A stretch of 64,000 bases of DNA. Source: Hydrogenophaga sp. PBL-H3 (GTDB taxonomy: Bacteria > Pseudomonadota > Gammaproteobacteria > Burkholderiales > Burkholderiaceae_C). The notes beneath the pieces are model-generated. The model saw only the letters and a program-made list of their open reading frames with translations. It searched no databases and was not told the DNA's origin. Below, piece by piece: positions 22,589 through 32,304 of the stretch (position 1 is the first letter of the stretch; every line of letters starts with the position of its first letter). A program made the position numbers and the translations under genes. Location: NCBI RefSeq assembly GCF_010104355.1, contig NZ_CP044972.1, positions 4,327,520-4,391,519 on the forward strand. Direction: 5' to 3'.

Positions 22589-23344
22589 ATGAACCGACTC
22601 GCCACCGCCCCCCCTCTCACCCCACCCCGAGCCTCGGCCATGGTGCTCGCCGCCGGACGCGGCATGCGGATGCGCCCACTCACGGACGTCACGCCCAAAC
22701 CCCTGCTGGTCGTGCAGGGCAAGCCCTTGATGCAATGGCCCATGGAGGCCCTGCTGGCGGGCGGCTTCCAGCGCTTCGTGGTGAACACCGCCTGGCTTGG
22801 CGAGCAGATCGACGAGCACTGCGCGGCCTGGAGCCGCGACCTGCCAGGCTGCGACGTGGTCATGTCGCGCGAGGGCGCCGACTTCGGCTACGCCCTGGAA
22901 ACGGCTGGTGGCATTGCCCGGGCGCTGCCGCTGCTGGCCGACGTTTTCTGGGTGCTGGCAGGCGACGTGTTCGTGCCCGGCTTTGCCTTCAGCCAGGCCA
23001 GCGTCGACAGGTTCGAGGCCAGTGGCCTGCTCGCCCACATCTGGCTGGTGCCCAACCCGCCCCACAACCCGCGCGGCGATTTCGGCCTGGGCGCCGACGG
23101 CCTGGCGATCAGCCGGTCGGAGGAGGCCTACACCTTCAGCACCATCGGCCTGTACCGACGCGAACTCTTCGAGCTGCCGTGGTGTGAGGTCGTCCCCGGC
23201 AACCCGCAAGGCACGGCCGAGCCGCTGGCGCCGCTGTTGCGCCGGGCCATGGAGGCGGGCCAGGTGAGCGCGGAGATCTACACGGGGCAGTGGGTCGATG
23301 TGGGCACACCGGCCCGACTGGACGAGCTGAACGGAGCCGGCTGA
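22589..23344 (+). CDS. murU: N-acetylmuramate-1-phosphate uridylyltransferase-type nucleotidyltransferase
   Basis: The 251-residue protein has the sugar-nucleotidyltransferase signature AMVLAAGRGMRMRPLTDVTPKPLL and the metal-binding aspartate in VLAGDVFV. It is most like MurU, which converts MurNAc-1-phosphate to UDP-MurNAc in the peptidoglycan recycling route that bypasses de novo synthesis. Glucose-1-phosphate thymidylyltransferase-like activity is the main alternative. In Pseudomonas murU sits next to amgK; here amgK is at 34,915, beside lptD. pepP follows by 37 bases. Confidence 0.8.
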   Translation: MNRLATAPPLTPPRASAMVLAAGRGMRMRPLTDVTPKPLLVVQGKPLMQWPMEALLAGGFQRFVVNTAWLGEQIDEHCAAWSRDLPGCDVVMSREGADFGYALETAGGIARALPLLADVFWVLAGDVFVPGFAFSQASVDRFEASGLLAHIWLVPNPPHNPRGDFGLGADGLAISRSEEAYTFSTIGLYRRELFELPWCEVVPGNPQGTAEPLAPLLRRAMEAGQVSAEIYTGQWVDVGTPARLDELNGAG

Positions 23345-23381
23345 TTCCCCTGCGCGGTCAGAAAGCGCCAAAACGCTGACA

Positions 23382-24788
23382 ATGGCGCGCATGGACGTCA
23401 CCACCCACACCCACCTGTACGCCGATCGCCGCGCCCGCGTGGCCGCCTCGCTCGGTCCCGGCGGCATCGCAATCGTGCCCACTGCTCTGGAGCGGCCGCG
23501 CAACCGCGACACCGACTTTCTGTACCGGCACGACAGCTACTTCTATTACCTCACCGGCTTCACCGAGCCCAACGCCTGGCTGGTGATCACGGCCGAGGGC
23601 AGCACCACGGTGTTCTGCCAACCCAAGGACGTGGAGCGCGAGATCTGGGACGGCATCCGCCTGGGCCCCGAGGCCGCGCCCGAGCACCTGGGTGTGAGCG
23701 ACGCGTTTTCCGTTGCCGAGCTTGACAAGCGCCTGCCCAAGCTGCTGGAGAACCGCCACACCGTGTGGTACCCGTTTGCCACGCACGAGGGGCTGGAGAG
23801 CCGGGTCAACGGCTGGTTGCAGCCGGTGCGTGCCCGCGTGCGCTTTGGTGCGCTGTGCCCCGAGTCGCAGCGCGACCTGTGCGGCGTGCTCGACGAATTG
23901 CGGCTGGTCAAGGACGCGTTCGAGCAGGACACCATGCGCCGCGCCGCGCAGATCAGCGCCAAGGCCCACATCCGTGCCATGCAGCGCAGTGCGGCCATGC
24001 TGCGAGCGGGGCAAGACGTGCGCGAGTACCATCTGGACGCCGAGCTGCTGCACACTTTTCGCGAGCACGGCTCGCAGTACCCGGCCTACGGCAGCATCGT
24101 GGCCGCCGGTGCCAACGCCTGCGTGCTGCACTACCGCGCCGACGCAGCGCCCATTCGCAGCGGCGAGCTGGTGCTGATCGACGCCGGCTGTGAGCTCGAC
24201 GGCTATGCAAGCGACATCACGCGCACCTTCCCGGCCAACGGCACTTTCACCGGCCCGCAGCGCGACCTGTACGACCTGGTGCTGGCCAGCCAGATCGCGG
24301 CGGTCAAGGCCACCCGGGCGGGTGCGCGTTTCGTCGATCCGCACGAGGCCACCGTGGCGGTGCTCGCGCAAGGTTTGCTTGATGTGGGCCTGCTCGACAA
24401 GAACAAGGTGGGCAACGCACAGGACGTGATCGCCAACCGCGCGTATTTCCAGTTTTACATGCACCGCACCGGCCACTGGCTGGGCATGGACGTGCACGAC
24501 TGCGGCAGCTACGTGGAGCCGTCCGAGCTCGGCACCGCGCAAGAGCGCAAGGACCCGCTGAGCGGCGAGATCATCAAGGACCGCCCGAGCCGCATCCTGC
24601 GCCCGGGCATGGTGCTCACCATCGAGCCCGGCCTGTATGTGCGCCCGGCCGACGGTGTGCCCGAGAAGTTCTGGAACATTGGCATCCGCATCGAGGACGA
24701 CGCCATCGTCACCGAAACCGGGTGCGAGCTGATCTCGCGCGGCGTGCCGGTCGAGGCCAGCGAGATCGAAGCGCTGATGCGCGGCTGA
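23382..24788 (+). CDS. pepP: Xaa-Pro aminopeptidase
   Basis: The 468-residue metallopeptidase removes N-terminal residues before proline. It has the aminopeptidase P N-terminal domain and the pita-bread catalytic domain. The metal ligands are visible as two aspartates in LIDAGCELDGYASDITRTF, a histidine in HRTGHWLGMDVHDC, and glutamates in TIEPGLYV and GIRIEDDA. There are two start options: the ATG at 23382 and another nine bases on; neither has a clear ribosome site. It follows murU and precedes a MOSC gene by four bases. Confidence 0.94.
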   Translation: MARMDVTTHTHLYADRRARVAASLGPGGIAIVPTALERPRNRDTDFLYRHDSYFYYLTGFTEPNAWLVITAEGSTTVFCQPKDVEREIWDGIRLGPEAAPEHLGVSDAFSVAELDKRLPKLLENRHTVWYPFATHEGLESRVNGWLQPVRARVRFGALCPESQRDLCGVLDELRLVKDAFEQDTMRRAAQISAKAHIRAMQRSAAMLRAGQDVREYHLDAELLHTFREHGSQYPAYGSIVAAGANACVLHYRADAAPIRSGELVLIDAGCELDGYASDITRTFPANGTFTGPQRDLYDLVLASQIAAVKATRAGARFVDPHEATVAVLAQGLLDVGLLDKNKVGNAQDVIANRAYFQFYMHRTGHWLGMDVHDCGSYVEPSELGTAQERKDPLSGEIIKDRPSRILRPGMVLTIEPGLYVRPADGVPEKFWNIGIRIEDDAIVTETGCELISRGVPVEASEIEALMRG

Positions 24789-24792
24789 GGCC

Positions 24793-25368
24793 GTGCGCGT
24801 CGTCAGCGTCAACACGGGCACGGTGCGCGACCTGCGCATCGGCTCGCGCCATGTGCTCTCCGGCATCGGCAAGGCGACCATCAATGGTCTGGTGGCGGTG
24901 ATGCCGCTGGGTCTGCAAGGCGACGAGCAGGCCGACCCCAGCGTGCATGGCGGACTGGACAAGGCGGTCTATGCCTACCCGCTGGAGCACTACGCGTATT
25001 GGGACAAGCAACGCCGCCAGAGTGGTGCGCATTTGTTCGACGACCCGTTGCCACCGGGTTACCTGGGCGAGAACCTCACCATCGAAGGCCTGCTGGAGAC
25101 CGAGGTGTGGATCGGCGACCTGCTGCATTTTCCCGGGTGCAGCCTGCGCGTGACCGCTCCGCGCGAGCCCTGCTACAAGTTCAACGCTGTGATGGGCCTG
25201 CGCGATGCGGGTCGCATCATGATGGAGCATCTCTGCCCGGGCTTCTATCTGGCGGTGGCGCGGCCCGGCGCCATCGAGGCGGGCCAGACCTTCACACTGG
25301 AGCCTGGCACGCGCGGCCTGCGCGTGAGTGAAGCCTTCGCGGCCAAACGCGGCAAACACCTGCGCTGA
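24793..25368 (+). CDS. MOSC-domain protein (YiiM-like)
   Basis: The 191-residue protein is a single MOSC domain, the sulfur-carrier fold also found at the C-terminus of molybdenum cofactor sulfurases. Features include GLQGDEQADPSVHGGLDKAVYAYP, LGENLTIEGL and the cysteine in REPCYKFNAVMG. Relatives such as YiiM act with molybdenum enzymes on N-hydroxylated compounds; the role here is not shown. The start is a GTG four bases after pepP, which suggests co-translation with it. Confidence 0.88.
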   Translation: MRVVSVNTGTVRDLRIGSRHVLSGIGKATINGLVAVMPLGLQGDEQADPSVHGGLDKAVYAYPLEHYAYWDKQRRQSGAHLFDDPLPPGYLGENLTIEGLLETEVWIGDLLHFPGCSLRVTAPREPCYKFNAVMGLRDAGRIMMEHLCPGFYLAVARPGAIEAGQTFTLEPGTRGLRVSEAFAAKRGKHLR

Positions 25369-25379
25369 AACCCGCGCGC

Positions 25380-26354
25380 ATGGAGTACAACGCAGGCATG
25401 AGCTCCCTTGCGGGCACTGTGCTGTGCCTCACCATGAACCCTTCGGTGGACGTGTCCACCCACGCCGATCGGGTCGTGCCCGCCGACAAGCTGCGCTGCG
25501 GCCCGGCCCGGCGCGATGCCGGAGGCGGTGGCCTCAATGTGGCCAGCGTGGTGCACCGGATGGGCGGACACAGCAGCGCGCTGTACCCGGCCGGCGGCGC
25601 TGCCGGCCAATGGCTCACGCAGCATCTGGTGCAAGCCGGTTTGCCGGCACGCGCGCTGCCGATCGCGCAGGACACGCGCGAGAACTTCACCGTGCAGGCG
25701 CTGGACACCGGCGCCGAGTACCGCTTCGTGCTGCCGGGCCCCACGCTCGCCGAAGCCGAGTGGCAGGCCTGCCTGGACGGCATTGACGGCTGGTCCGGGG
25801 CGGTGAGCTTCGTGGTGGCCAGCGGCAGCCTGCCGCCCGGCGTGCCGGCCGACTTCTACGCCCGGTTGGCCGGTATGGCCCGCCAGCGCGGCGTGCGGCT
25901 GGTGCTCGACAGTTCGGGGCCGGCATTGGCGGCGGCCCTGCAAGCCGGCGTGTTCCTCGCCAAACCCAACCTGCGCGAACTGCGCGAGCTCACCGGCCTG
26001 CCGCTGGACAACGCCGTGGCGTGGCGAGCCGCCGCGCAGGCACTGATCGACCGCGGGCAGGCCGAGGTGGTGGCCCTCACGATGGGCGACCGCGGCGCAC
26101 TGCTGCTCACGCGCGACGGCGCCTGGCAGGCCGAGGCCCTGCCGGTCGAGGTGGCCAGCTCGGTGGGCGCGGGCGACAGCTTCGTGGGTGCGCTGGTCTG
26201 GTCGCTGCAGCAGGGGCATCCCTTGCCCGAGGCCTTCAGCTGGGCCATGGCCGCCGGATCGGCTGCGCTGCTCACGCCGGGCACTGGTTTGTGCCTGCCC
26301 CAGGACGTTCAGCGCCTGCAGCCGCTGGTGCAGGTGCAGGTGCTGGCGGTATGA
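25380..26354 (+). CDS. PfkB-family sugar-phosphate kinase (phosphofructokinase type)
   Basis: The 324-residue ribokinase-fold protein starts with TMNPSVDVSTHADRVVPADKLRC and has GGGLNVASVVHRMGG, both typical of 6-phosphofructokinase II and 1-phosphofructokinase. The catalytic aspartate is in SSVGAGDSFVGAL. Sequence does not decide between fructose-6-phosphate, fructose-1-phosphate and tagatose-6-phosphate. No PTS fructose genes lie beside it, which makes Pfk-2-like activity somewhat more likely. The ATG at 25380 or the Met six codons on may be used. It lies 11 bases after the MOSC gene. Confidence 0.85.
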   Translation: MEYNAGMSSLAGTVLCLTMNPSVDVSTHADRVVPADKLRCGPARRDAGGGGLNVASVVHRMGGHSSALYPAGGAAGQWLTQHLVQAGLPARALPIAQDTRENFTVQALDTGAEYRFVLPGPTLAEAEWQACLDGIDGWSGAVSFVVASGSLPPGVPADFYARLAGMARQRGVRLVLDSSGPALAAALQAGVFLAKPNLRELRELTGLPLDNAVAWRAAAQALIDRGQAEVVALTMGDRGALLLTRDGAWQAEALPVEVASSVGAGDSFVGALVWSLQQGHPLPEAFSWAMAAGSAALLTPGTGLCLPQDVQRLQPLVQVQVLAV

Positions 26355-26505
26355 ACGCTGGTACTTGCGCGCATTGCCCCCGAAAAAGTCAGCATCGCCA
26401 CAACCGTTTACGCAGTTCTACCGACTAGGGTTTTCCCGGCCGCAGAACTAGAATGTGCAACTCGCTTTCACATAGCAAGAATTCAGCAAGACCGGAGACA
26501 AGATC

Positions 26506-28833
26506 ATGACCATGGACAACAGCCCAGAAAACAAACGCGCCGAGCTGCGCCGTGCCGCCCTCGAGTACCACGAGTTCCCGACACCCGGCAAAGTGGCCAT
26601 CGCCGCCACCAAGCAGCTGACCAACCAGCGTGATCTGGCCCTGGCCTACTCGCCCGGCGTCGCCGCTCCATGTGAAGAGATCGTGGCCGACCCGGTCAAC
26701 GCCTTCAAGTACACCGCCCGCGGCAACCTGGTGGCCGTCATCACCAACGGCACCGCCGTGCTCGGCCTGGGCGACATCGGCCCGCTGGCCGCCAAGCCGG
26801 TGATGGAAGGCAAGGGCGTGCTGTTCAAGAAGTTCTCGGGCATCGACGTGTTCGACATCGAGATCAACGAAAAGGACCCCGACAAGCTGGTCGAGATCAT
26901 TGCCTCGCTCGAACCCACGTTCGGCGGCATCAACCTCGAAGACATCAAGGCGCCCGACTGCTTCTATGTGGAGCGCAAGCTGCGCGAGCGCATGAAGATC
27001 CCGGTCTTCCACGACGACCAGCACGGCACGGCCATCGTGGTGGGCGCGGCCATCCTCAATGGCCTGAAAGTGGTCGGAAAAGACCCGAAGAAGGTCAAGC
27101 TCGTCACCTCGGGCGCGGGCGCCGCCGCCCTGGCCTGCCTGGGCCTGCTGGTCAAACTGGGCATTCCGCGTGAAAACATCTGGGTCACCGACCTGGCCGG
27201 CGTGGTCTATGAAGGCCGCACCGAACTGATGGACGAGGACAAGATCGTCTTCTCGCAGAAGACCGACCAGCGCACGCTGCGCGAGGTGATCGTCGGCGCC
27301 GACATCTTCCTGGGCCTGTCGGCCGGCGGCGTGCTCAAGCAGGACATGGTCAAGAGCATGGCGGCCAAGCCGCTGATCCTCGCACTGGCCAACCCCAACC
27401 CTGAAATCTCGCCCGAGGACGTCAAGGCCGTTCGCGACGACGCCATCATGGCCACGGGCCGCACCGACTACCCGAACCAGGTCAACAACGTCCTGTGCTT
27501 CCCGTACATCTTCCGTGGCGCGCTGGACGCCGGCGCCTCGACCATCACGACCGAAATGGAAATCGCCGCGGTGCACGCCATCGCCGAACTCGCGCAGGCC
27601 GAGCAGAGCGAGGTGGTGGCCGCCGCCTACGCGGGCGAGCAGCTCGCCTTCGGCCCCGAGTACCTCATCCCCAAGCCGTTTGATCCGCGCCTGATGATGA
27701 AGATCGCACCGGCCGTGGCTCAGGCCGCAGCCGACAGTGGCGTGGCCGTGCGCCCCGTCACCGACATGGCGGCCTACCGCGAACGCCTGCAGAGCTTCGT
27801 GTTCGCCTCCGGCACGATCATGAAACCGATCTACGCCGCCGCCAAGACCGCCGCCCGCAAGCGGGTGGCCTATGCCGAAGGCGAAGAAGAACGCGTGCTG
27901 CGCGCCTGCCAGATCGTGGTGGACGAAGGCCTGGCCCGCCCCACGCTGATCGGTCGCCCGGCCGTCATCGCCCAGCGCATCGAGAAGTTCGGCCTGCGCC
28001 TGAAAGAAGAGCTCGACTACGACATCGTCAACGTCGAACAGGACAGCCGTTACCGCGATTTCTGGCAGACCTACCACCGCATGACCGAGCGCAAGGGCGT
28101 CACCCAGCAGCTCGCCAAGATCGAGATGCGTCGACGCCTCACACTGATCGGCTCGATGCTGCTGCACAAGGGCGAGGTGGATGGCCTGATCTGCGGCACC
28201 TGGGGCAACACCCACAACCACCTCGAATACATCGATCAGGTGATCGGAAAACGCGCCGGCGGCAGCCCCAGCACCGCGCAAGACGTGCGCATCTACGCCT
28301 GCATGAACGGCCTGATGCTGCCGGGCCGCCAGGTCTTCCTGGTCGACACCCACGTCAACTACGACCCCACCCCCGAAGAGCTGTGCGAGATCACGGTGAT
28401 GGCGGCCGAGGAAATGCTGCGCTTCGGCCTGCAGCCCAAGGCCGCCCTGCTGTCGCACTCCAACTTTGGATCGAGCAACCAGCCCAGCGCGATCAAGATG
28501 CGCCGCACGCTGGAGCTGCTGCGCGAGCAGGCCCCCTGGCTGGAGGTGGACGGCGAGATGCACGGAGACGTGGCACTGGACCCCGAGGCGCGCGCCACGA
28601 TGATGCCCAACTCGACGCTCAAAGGCGCGGCCAACCTGCTCGTGCTGCCCAACATCGACGCGGCCAACATCGCCTACAACCTGCTCAAGACAGCCGCCGG
28701 CGGCAACATCGCCATCGGCCCGGTGCTGCTGGGTGCCGACAAGCCGGTCCACATCCTCACCGCCAGCGCCACCGTGCGTCGCATCGTCAACATGACAGCT
28801 CTCACCGTGGCCGATGCCAACGTTTCCCGTTGA
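26506..28833 (+). CDS. maeB: NADP-dependent malic enzyme with phosphotransacetylase-like domain
   Basis: The 775-residue protein decarboxylates malate to pyruvate. Residues 1 to about 430 are the malic enzyme, with YSPGVAAPC, the dinucleotide motif [13 protein letters not shown] and FHDDQHGTA. Residues from about 440 to the end resemble phosphotransacetylase and are typical of the large MaeB form; in relatives this part regulates or oligomerises rather than catalyses. A GGAG ribosome site stands before the ATG at 26506. The 151-base upstream gap should carry its promoter. Its 3' side opens into the 221-base AT-richer gap before the ribonuclease gene, which holds only a weak A/T hairpin at about 28842-28865. 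Confidence 0.96.
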   Translation: MTMDNSPENKRAELRRAALEYHEFPTPGKVAIAATKQLTNQRDLALAYSPGVAAPCEEIVADPVNAFKYTARGNLVAVITNGTAVLGLGDIGPLAAKPVMEGKGVLFKKFSGIDVFDIEINEKDPDKLVEIIASLEPTFGGINLEDIKAPDCFYVERKLRERMKIPVFHDDQHGTAIVVGAAILNGLKVVGKDPKKVKLVTSGAGAAALACLGLLVKLGIPRENIWVTDLAGVVYEGRTELMDEDKIVFSQKTDQRTLREVIVGADIFLGLSAGGVLKQDMVKSMAAKPLILALANPNPEISPEDVKAVRDDAIMATGRTDYPNQVNNVLCFPYIFRGALDAGASTITTEMEIAAVHAIAELAQAEQSEVVAAAYAGEQLAFGPEYLIPKPFDPRLMMKIAPAVAQAAADSGVAVRPVTDMAAYRERLQSFVFASGTIMKPIYAAAKTAARKRVAYAEGEEERVLRACQIVVDEGLARPTLIGRPAVIAQRIEKFGLRLKEELDYDIVNVEQDSRYRDFWQTYHRMTERKGVTQQLAKIEMRRRLTLIGSMLLHKGEVDGLICGTWGNTHNHLEYIDQVIGKRAGGSPSTAQDVRIYACMNGLMLPGRQVFLVDTHVNYDPTPEELCEITVMAAEEMLRFGLQPKAALLSHSNFGSSNQPSAIKMRRTLELLREQAPWLEVDGEMHGDVALDPEARATMMPNSTLKGAANLLVLPNIDAANIAYNLLKTAAGGNIAIGPVLLGADKPVHILTASATVRRIVNMTALTVADANVSR

Positions 28834-29054
28834 AGCATAGAGAAAAAGCAAGCACTAACTTTTTCACACATCTCAACCCGCTGGATTTGCCTTATTTTTC
28901 AGCAATCGCTTGCGTTTTCAGCCCACCTCAGGCACACTAGACAGCTTGGAATACAGGGTTAACCCGCCCCGTGACACCCCCACCAAAGCCATGCAAATGG
29001 GAACTTTTGTGGTGTGTTGGTGGCGGGTTGATTGCATCAGGAGCAGGGAATTTC

Positions 29055-29477
29055 ATGGACCTGAAGCGGATCGGGGGTGCCAAGGGCGTGGCAACACTGA
29101 CCTTGGTTCTGGTTCTGACGGCATCGCTTGGCACCATTTTGGTGCAGGCTCGAACACCGCAAAACCAGACACTTCACGGCACGAACGCTGCGGCTCTCGC
29201 CGAATCCGGCTTGCCCGAGCAGGGCCGACAGGTGATGGATCTGATCCGGCGAGGCGGGCCATTCCGATACGAGAAAGACGGCACGGTGTTTGGCAATCGG
29301 GAAAGGTTGCTACCAAGCCAGCGGCGGGGCTTCTACCGTGAATACACGGTCCCCACGCCAGGCCTGAGTCATCGGGGCGCCAAGCGGATCGTGTGTGGTG
29401 GATTGCAGCCCAAGTTGCCTGAGGCTTGTTATTACACCGAAGACCACTACAGCAGCTTCAAGCTGATCGTGCAGTGA
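29055..29477 (+). CDS. Secreted guanyl-specific ribonuclease (barnase/RNase Sa family)
   Basis: The 140-residue protein has an N-terminal hydrophobic segment (about 12-30), a signal peptide or anchor. The ribonuclease domain lies at about 55-140. The fold's catalytic set is visible: E96 in GFYREYTVPTPG, R107 and R111 in HRGAKRIVCGG, and H131 in TEDHYSSF. The two cysteines in VCGG and EACYY could form a disulfide outside the cytoplasm. I chose the ATG at 29055, with an AGGGA before it, over the far upstream frame. A barstar-like gene follows after 54 bases, so the pair resembles a toxic ribonuclease with its inhibitor. Confidence 0.9.
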   Translation: MDLKRIGGAKGVATLTLVLVLTASLGTILVQARTPQNQTLHGTNAAALAESGLPEQGRQVMDLIRRGGPFRYEKDGTVFGNRERLLPSQRRGFYREYTVPTPGLSHRGAKRIVCGGLQPKLPEACYYTEDHYSSFKLIVQ

Positions 29478-29531
29478 GTCTTGGGTGATGTGAGCGGTTT
29501 TTTAACTTTGAACTTTGAAAGAGACACGGAG

Positions 29532-30074
29532 ATGGACACGCCACTTCGTAACGTACGACCCAATATCGTTCAGTCGATTCGCGCCCACGGCGTGAAAGAC
29601 CTGCAGGCTGCGGCCGAGCACTTGGGCCACCACTTCCTGTATGCCAACCTGGCCAAAGCCCAGAGCAAGCAGGACGTGCTGGAATTGATCGCTGCGCAGT
29701 ACACCTTGCCCTCGCACTTCGGCAAGAACTTCGACGCGCTCTACGACTGCATGACCGACATGGTGCACAAGTCGGGGCCTCAGACCGGATTCATCGTGGT
29801 GCTGGAGCACATCCCCGCGCACGCCAAGTTCGACAAGGAAGCGCGCGAGCAGCTGTTGGACATCTTCCGCGACGCCGCCGATTACTGGTCGGATCGCAAG
29901 ATCCCGTTCCGCTGCTTCTACTCGTTCTCGGTGGCCCGCTCGCCCAAGGGCGAAGAGCCGATCGAGGTGCAGAGCGATGAGCCCATGCCCACGGACAAGA
30001 TCCTGGACGTGAGCCCGATGGCACTGCGCATGAGCAGCCCCTTCAACGCCGGGTACTGGCTGGCTGCAGCCTGA
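29532..30074 (+). CDS. Barstar-family ribonuclease inhibitor
   Basis: The 180-residue acidic protein has a barstar-like fold in its first half: LYANLAKAQSKQDVLELIAAQ and LPSHFGKNFDALYDCMTDM, where the acidic DALYD helix is the part that plugs the barnase active site in the known complex. It has no signal peptide, so it protects the cytoplasm. It is twice the length of the 90-residue barstar, with about 70 extra C-terminal residues of unknown role. It directly follows the ribonuclease gene and a terminator ends the unit, which supports a linked toxin-inhibitor pair. Confidence 0.88.
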   Translation: MDTPLRNVRPNIVQSIRAHGVKDLQAAAEHLGHHFLYANLAKAQSKQDVLELIAAQYTLPSHFGKNFDALYDCMTDMVHKSGPQTGFIVVLEHIPAHAKFDKEAREQLLDIFRDAADYWSDRKIPFRCFYSFSVARSPKGEEPIEVQSDEPMPTDKILDVSPMALRMSSPFNAGYWLAAA

Positions 30075-30091
30075 TCAGGCTACACCCCCCG

Positions 30092-30120
30092 AAAGCCGCT
30101 GCTGCTGCAGCGGCTTTTTT
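30092..30120 (+). terminator. Rho-independent terminator after the barstar gene
   Basis: AGCCGCTG and CAGCGGCT pair over a six-base loop and are followed by six T residues. It stops the ribonuclease-inhibitor transcript before the convergent rsmA, whose stop codon abuts it. Confidence 0.88.
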
Positions 30121-30884
30121 CATGCCGGCAGGCTTTTGATCAGACGAACGTATTCGTCCACGGGCACTTCTTCAGCCCGGCGCTGCAGGTCGAACTCCCC
30201 GGCAAAGCCTTGCTCTTCGAGCCACCGGCCCAAGGTGTTGCGCAGGATCTTGCGGCGCTGGCTGAAGGCCACCTGCACCATCGCGGAGAAGCGCGCGATG
30301 TCGATCGCTGGCGGTTCGGCCAGCGGGACCATGCGCACGATGGCACTGTCCACGCGCGGCGGCGGGTCGAAACTCTCGGGCGGCACGAACAGCACGTTGT
30401 CCATGGCGTAGCGCCACTGCAGCATGACCGAGAGGCGGCTGTAGTCGGATGTGGCCGGGCGCGCCACCATGCGGTCGATCACTTCCTTCTGCAGCATGAA
30501 GTGCTGGTCCTGAACCACGTTCACGTGATCAAGCAGGTGAAACAGGATGGGCGTGGAGATGTTGTAGGGCAGGTTGCCCACCACGCGCAGCCTGGGCGCT
30601 GCCAGCTGCTCAGCGAGGGCGGTGAAATCCACCTTCAGCACGTCGGACTCCACCACCTGGAGCTGGGCATGGGCACGCAGGCGCACCGCCAGATCGCGGT
30701 CCAGCTCGATCACGGTGAGGCGCCCCAGGCGCTCCACCAGCGGCTGCGTCAGTGCCGCCAATCCCGGGCCAATTTCCACCATTGCATCACCGGGCTGAGG
30801 TGCGATGGCATCGACGATGGCATCGATGATGGCGCCATCGGTCAGGAAATGCTGACCGAAGCGCTTGCGGGCAATGTGCTTCAT
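30120..30884 (-). CDS. rsmA: 16S rRNA (A1518/A1519) dimethyltransferase
   Basis: The 254-residue AdoMet-dependent enzyme dimethylates two adjacent adenines in helix 45 of 16S rRNA. The opening [10 protein letters not shown], the cofactor motif [14 protein letters not shown] and the catalytic NLPYNIS are intact. It lies 28 bases after surA, giving the order lptD-surA-rsmA. pdxA, which often sits between surA and rsmA in gammaproteobacteria, is absent here. It converges on the barstar gene, separated by the terminator. Confidence 0.97.
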   Translation of the reverse strand: MKHIARKRFGQHFLTDGAIIDAIVDAIAPQPGDAMVEIGPGLAALTQPLVERLGRLTVIELDRDLAVRLRAHAQLQVVESDVLKVDFTALAEQLAAPRLRVVGNLPYNISTPILFHLLDHVNVVQDQHFMLQKEVIDRMVARPATSDYSRLSVMLQWRYAMDNVLFVPPESFDPPPRVDSAIVRMVPLAEPPAIDIARFSAMVQVAFSQRRKILRNTLGRWLEEQGFAGEFDLQRRAEEVPVDEYVRLIKSLPA

Positions 30885-30912
30885 GCGCTGACCACCGAGG
30901 ACACCCTCGATA

Positions 30913-32304
30913 TCACAACTGTGGTGCTTCGCGGTATTCGACGTAGGCGCGACCGCGCACGTCTTGCACCCAGGTGCGCAAGGCTTCGTTGATCTTTTGC
31001 TCGCGCACCAGACCGCGCACCATTTCGCGTTGATCGCGCGCGGAGAGCGTGCTCTGGCGGCGTTCGTCCACGCGGATCAGGTGCACACCGAAGCGCGAGA
31101 CCACGGGAAGAGACATCTCGCCCGGGCGCAGACGCCCCATGGCGGCTTCAAACTCGGGCACGAATTGGCCGGCTTGCGCCCAACCGAGGTTGCCACCATC
31201 GCGGGCGGAGCCGTCCTGGCTGTGCTCGCGCGCCAGGGCTTCAAACGTGGCCTGGCCAGCAGCGATCTGCTGGCGGTAACCGGCCAGGCGGGCCACGGCG
31301 TCGGCCTCGCTGAGCTGTGGACCCAGGCGCAACAGGATGTGGCGCGCCCGGGTTTCGCTGACGGCGACATCGGGCAGGCCCGCCTGGCGTTTCTCGATCA
31401 CCTTGAGGACATGGAAACCCGCCGGGCTGCGCACGGGGCCTGCGACCCCGCCAGCGCTCAGCGAGCGGGTGGCATCCACGAACAGCTCGGGCAGTCGATT
31501 GGCCTGGCGCATGCCGAATTGACCACCATTGGCGCGCTCGGGCCCTTCGGAGAACTCACGCGCCAGCTCGGCAAAATCGCCGCCTGCGCGGGCGCGGTCG
31601 GCCACGCTTTGGGCGCGCGCCTGCAGTGTCTGCACACGGTCGGGCGCGGCGTCTTCGGGCACCGCCACGAAAACCTGGGCCAGGTTGAGCTGCAGGCTGG
31701 CCACGTCGTTGCTGCCCTGGCGCTCGCGGATGAAGTCATCGATGTCGGCTTCGCTCACGCGCACCTTCGAATCCACCTCGCGCTCGCGCAGGCGCTGCAA
31801 CAGGATCTGGTTGCGCAGGTCGTTGCGCAACTGGTTGATGTCGACGCCGTCGGCGGCGATGCGGCGGCGGAATTCTTCGGGGGTGAGCTGGTTCTGCGCG
31901 GCGATGGATTGCTCGGCCTGCGCGAGTGACGCTTCGTCGACGCGGATGCCGAGCTCGGTACCGAGTTGCACCTGGGCGCGCTCACTGACGATCTGCTCAA
32001 GCACCTGGCGGGCGAGTTGCTCGCGCGGGGGCACGGGTGCCGACTGCTGGGTGAGCTGCTGCTCCAGGCGGACCATGCGCTGGCGCACTTCGTTGTTGGT
32101 CACCGGCTCGGAATTGACCAGCGCCACGATGAAATCGGCGGTGCGGGATGTCGAGGCCGCCGGCGTTGACGCAGCGGGCGCGCGCAACCCGCTGGAAGGC
32201 CGCAACGCCTGCGCGTGCACGACCGCGCCACCGAACAGTGAACTGCACAGCAACCAGATGGCCAGGCGAGGAAAGCGGGGGCGATGGGAGGAGCGGTCAG
32301 TCAT
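30913..32304 (-). CDS. surA: Periplasmic chaperone and peptidyl-prolyl isomerase SurA
   Basis: The 463-residue protein escorts outer-membrane beta-barrels such as LptD through the periplasm. A signal peptide with hydrophobic core [18 protein letters not shown] leads to an N-terminal chaperone domain (about 55-190) and two parvulin domains at about 205-305 and 318-413. The second ([12 protein letters not shown]) is nearer the active type. Its ATG overlaps the end of lptD by eight bases, so translation of client and chaperone is linked. Confidence 0.96.
   Translation of the reverse strand: MTDRSSHRPRFPRLAIWLLCSSLFGGAVVHAQALRPSSGLRAPAASTPAASTSRTADFIVALVNSEPVTNNEVRQRMVRLEQQLTQQSAPVPPREQLARQVLEQIVSERAQVQLGTELGIRVDEASLAQAEQSIAAQNQLTPEEFRRRIAADGVDINQLRNDLRNQILLQRLREREVDSKVRVSEADIDDFIRERQGSNDVASLQLNLAQVFVAVPEDAAPDRVQTLQARAQSVADRARAGGDFAELAREFSEGPERANGGQFGMRQANRLPELFVDATRSLSAGGVAGPVRSPAGFHVLKVIEKRQAGLPDVAVSETRARHILLRLGPQLSEADAVARLAGYRQQIAAGQATFEALAREHSQDGSARDGGNLGWAQAGQFVPEFEAAMGRLRPGEMSLPVVSRFGVHLIRVDERRQSTLSARDQREMVRGLVREQKINEALRTWVQDVRGRAYVEYREAPQL

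Noticed and set aside
26425..28851. An 808-codon minus-strand frame opposite maeB
   Set aside because: Antisense of the malic enzyme gene, which matches its family over the full length.
28842..28865. GAAAAAG...CTTTTTC hairpin after maeB as a terminator
   Set aside because: The stem is nearly all A-T and lacks a following T run, so it is too weak to call.
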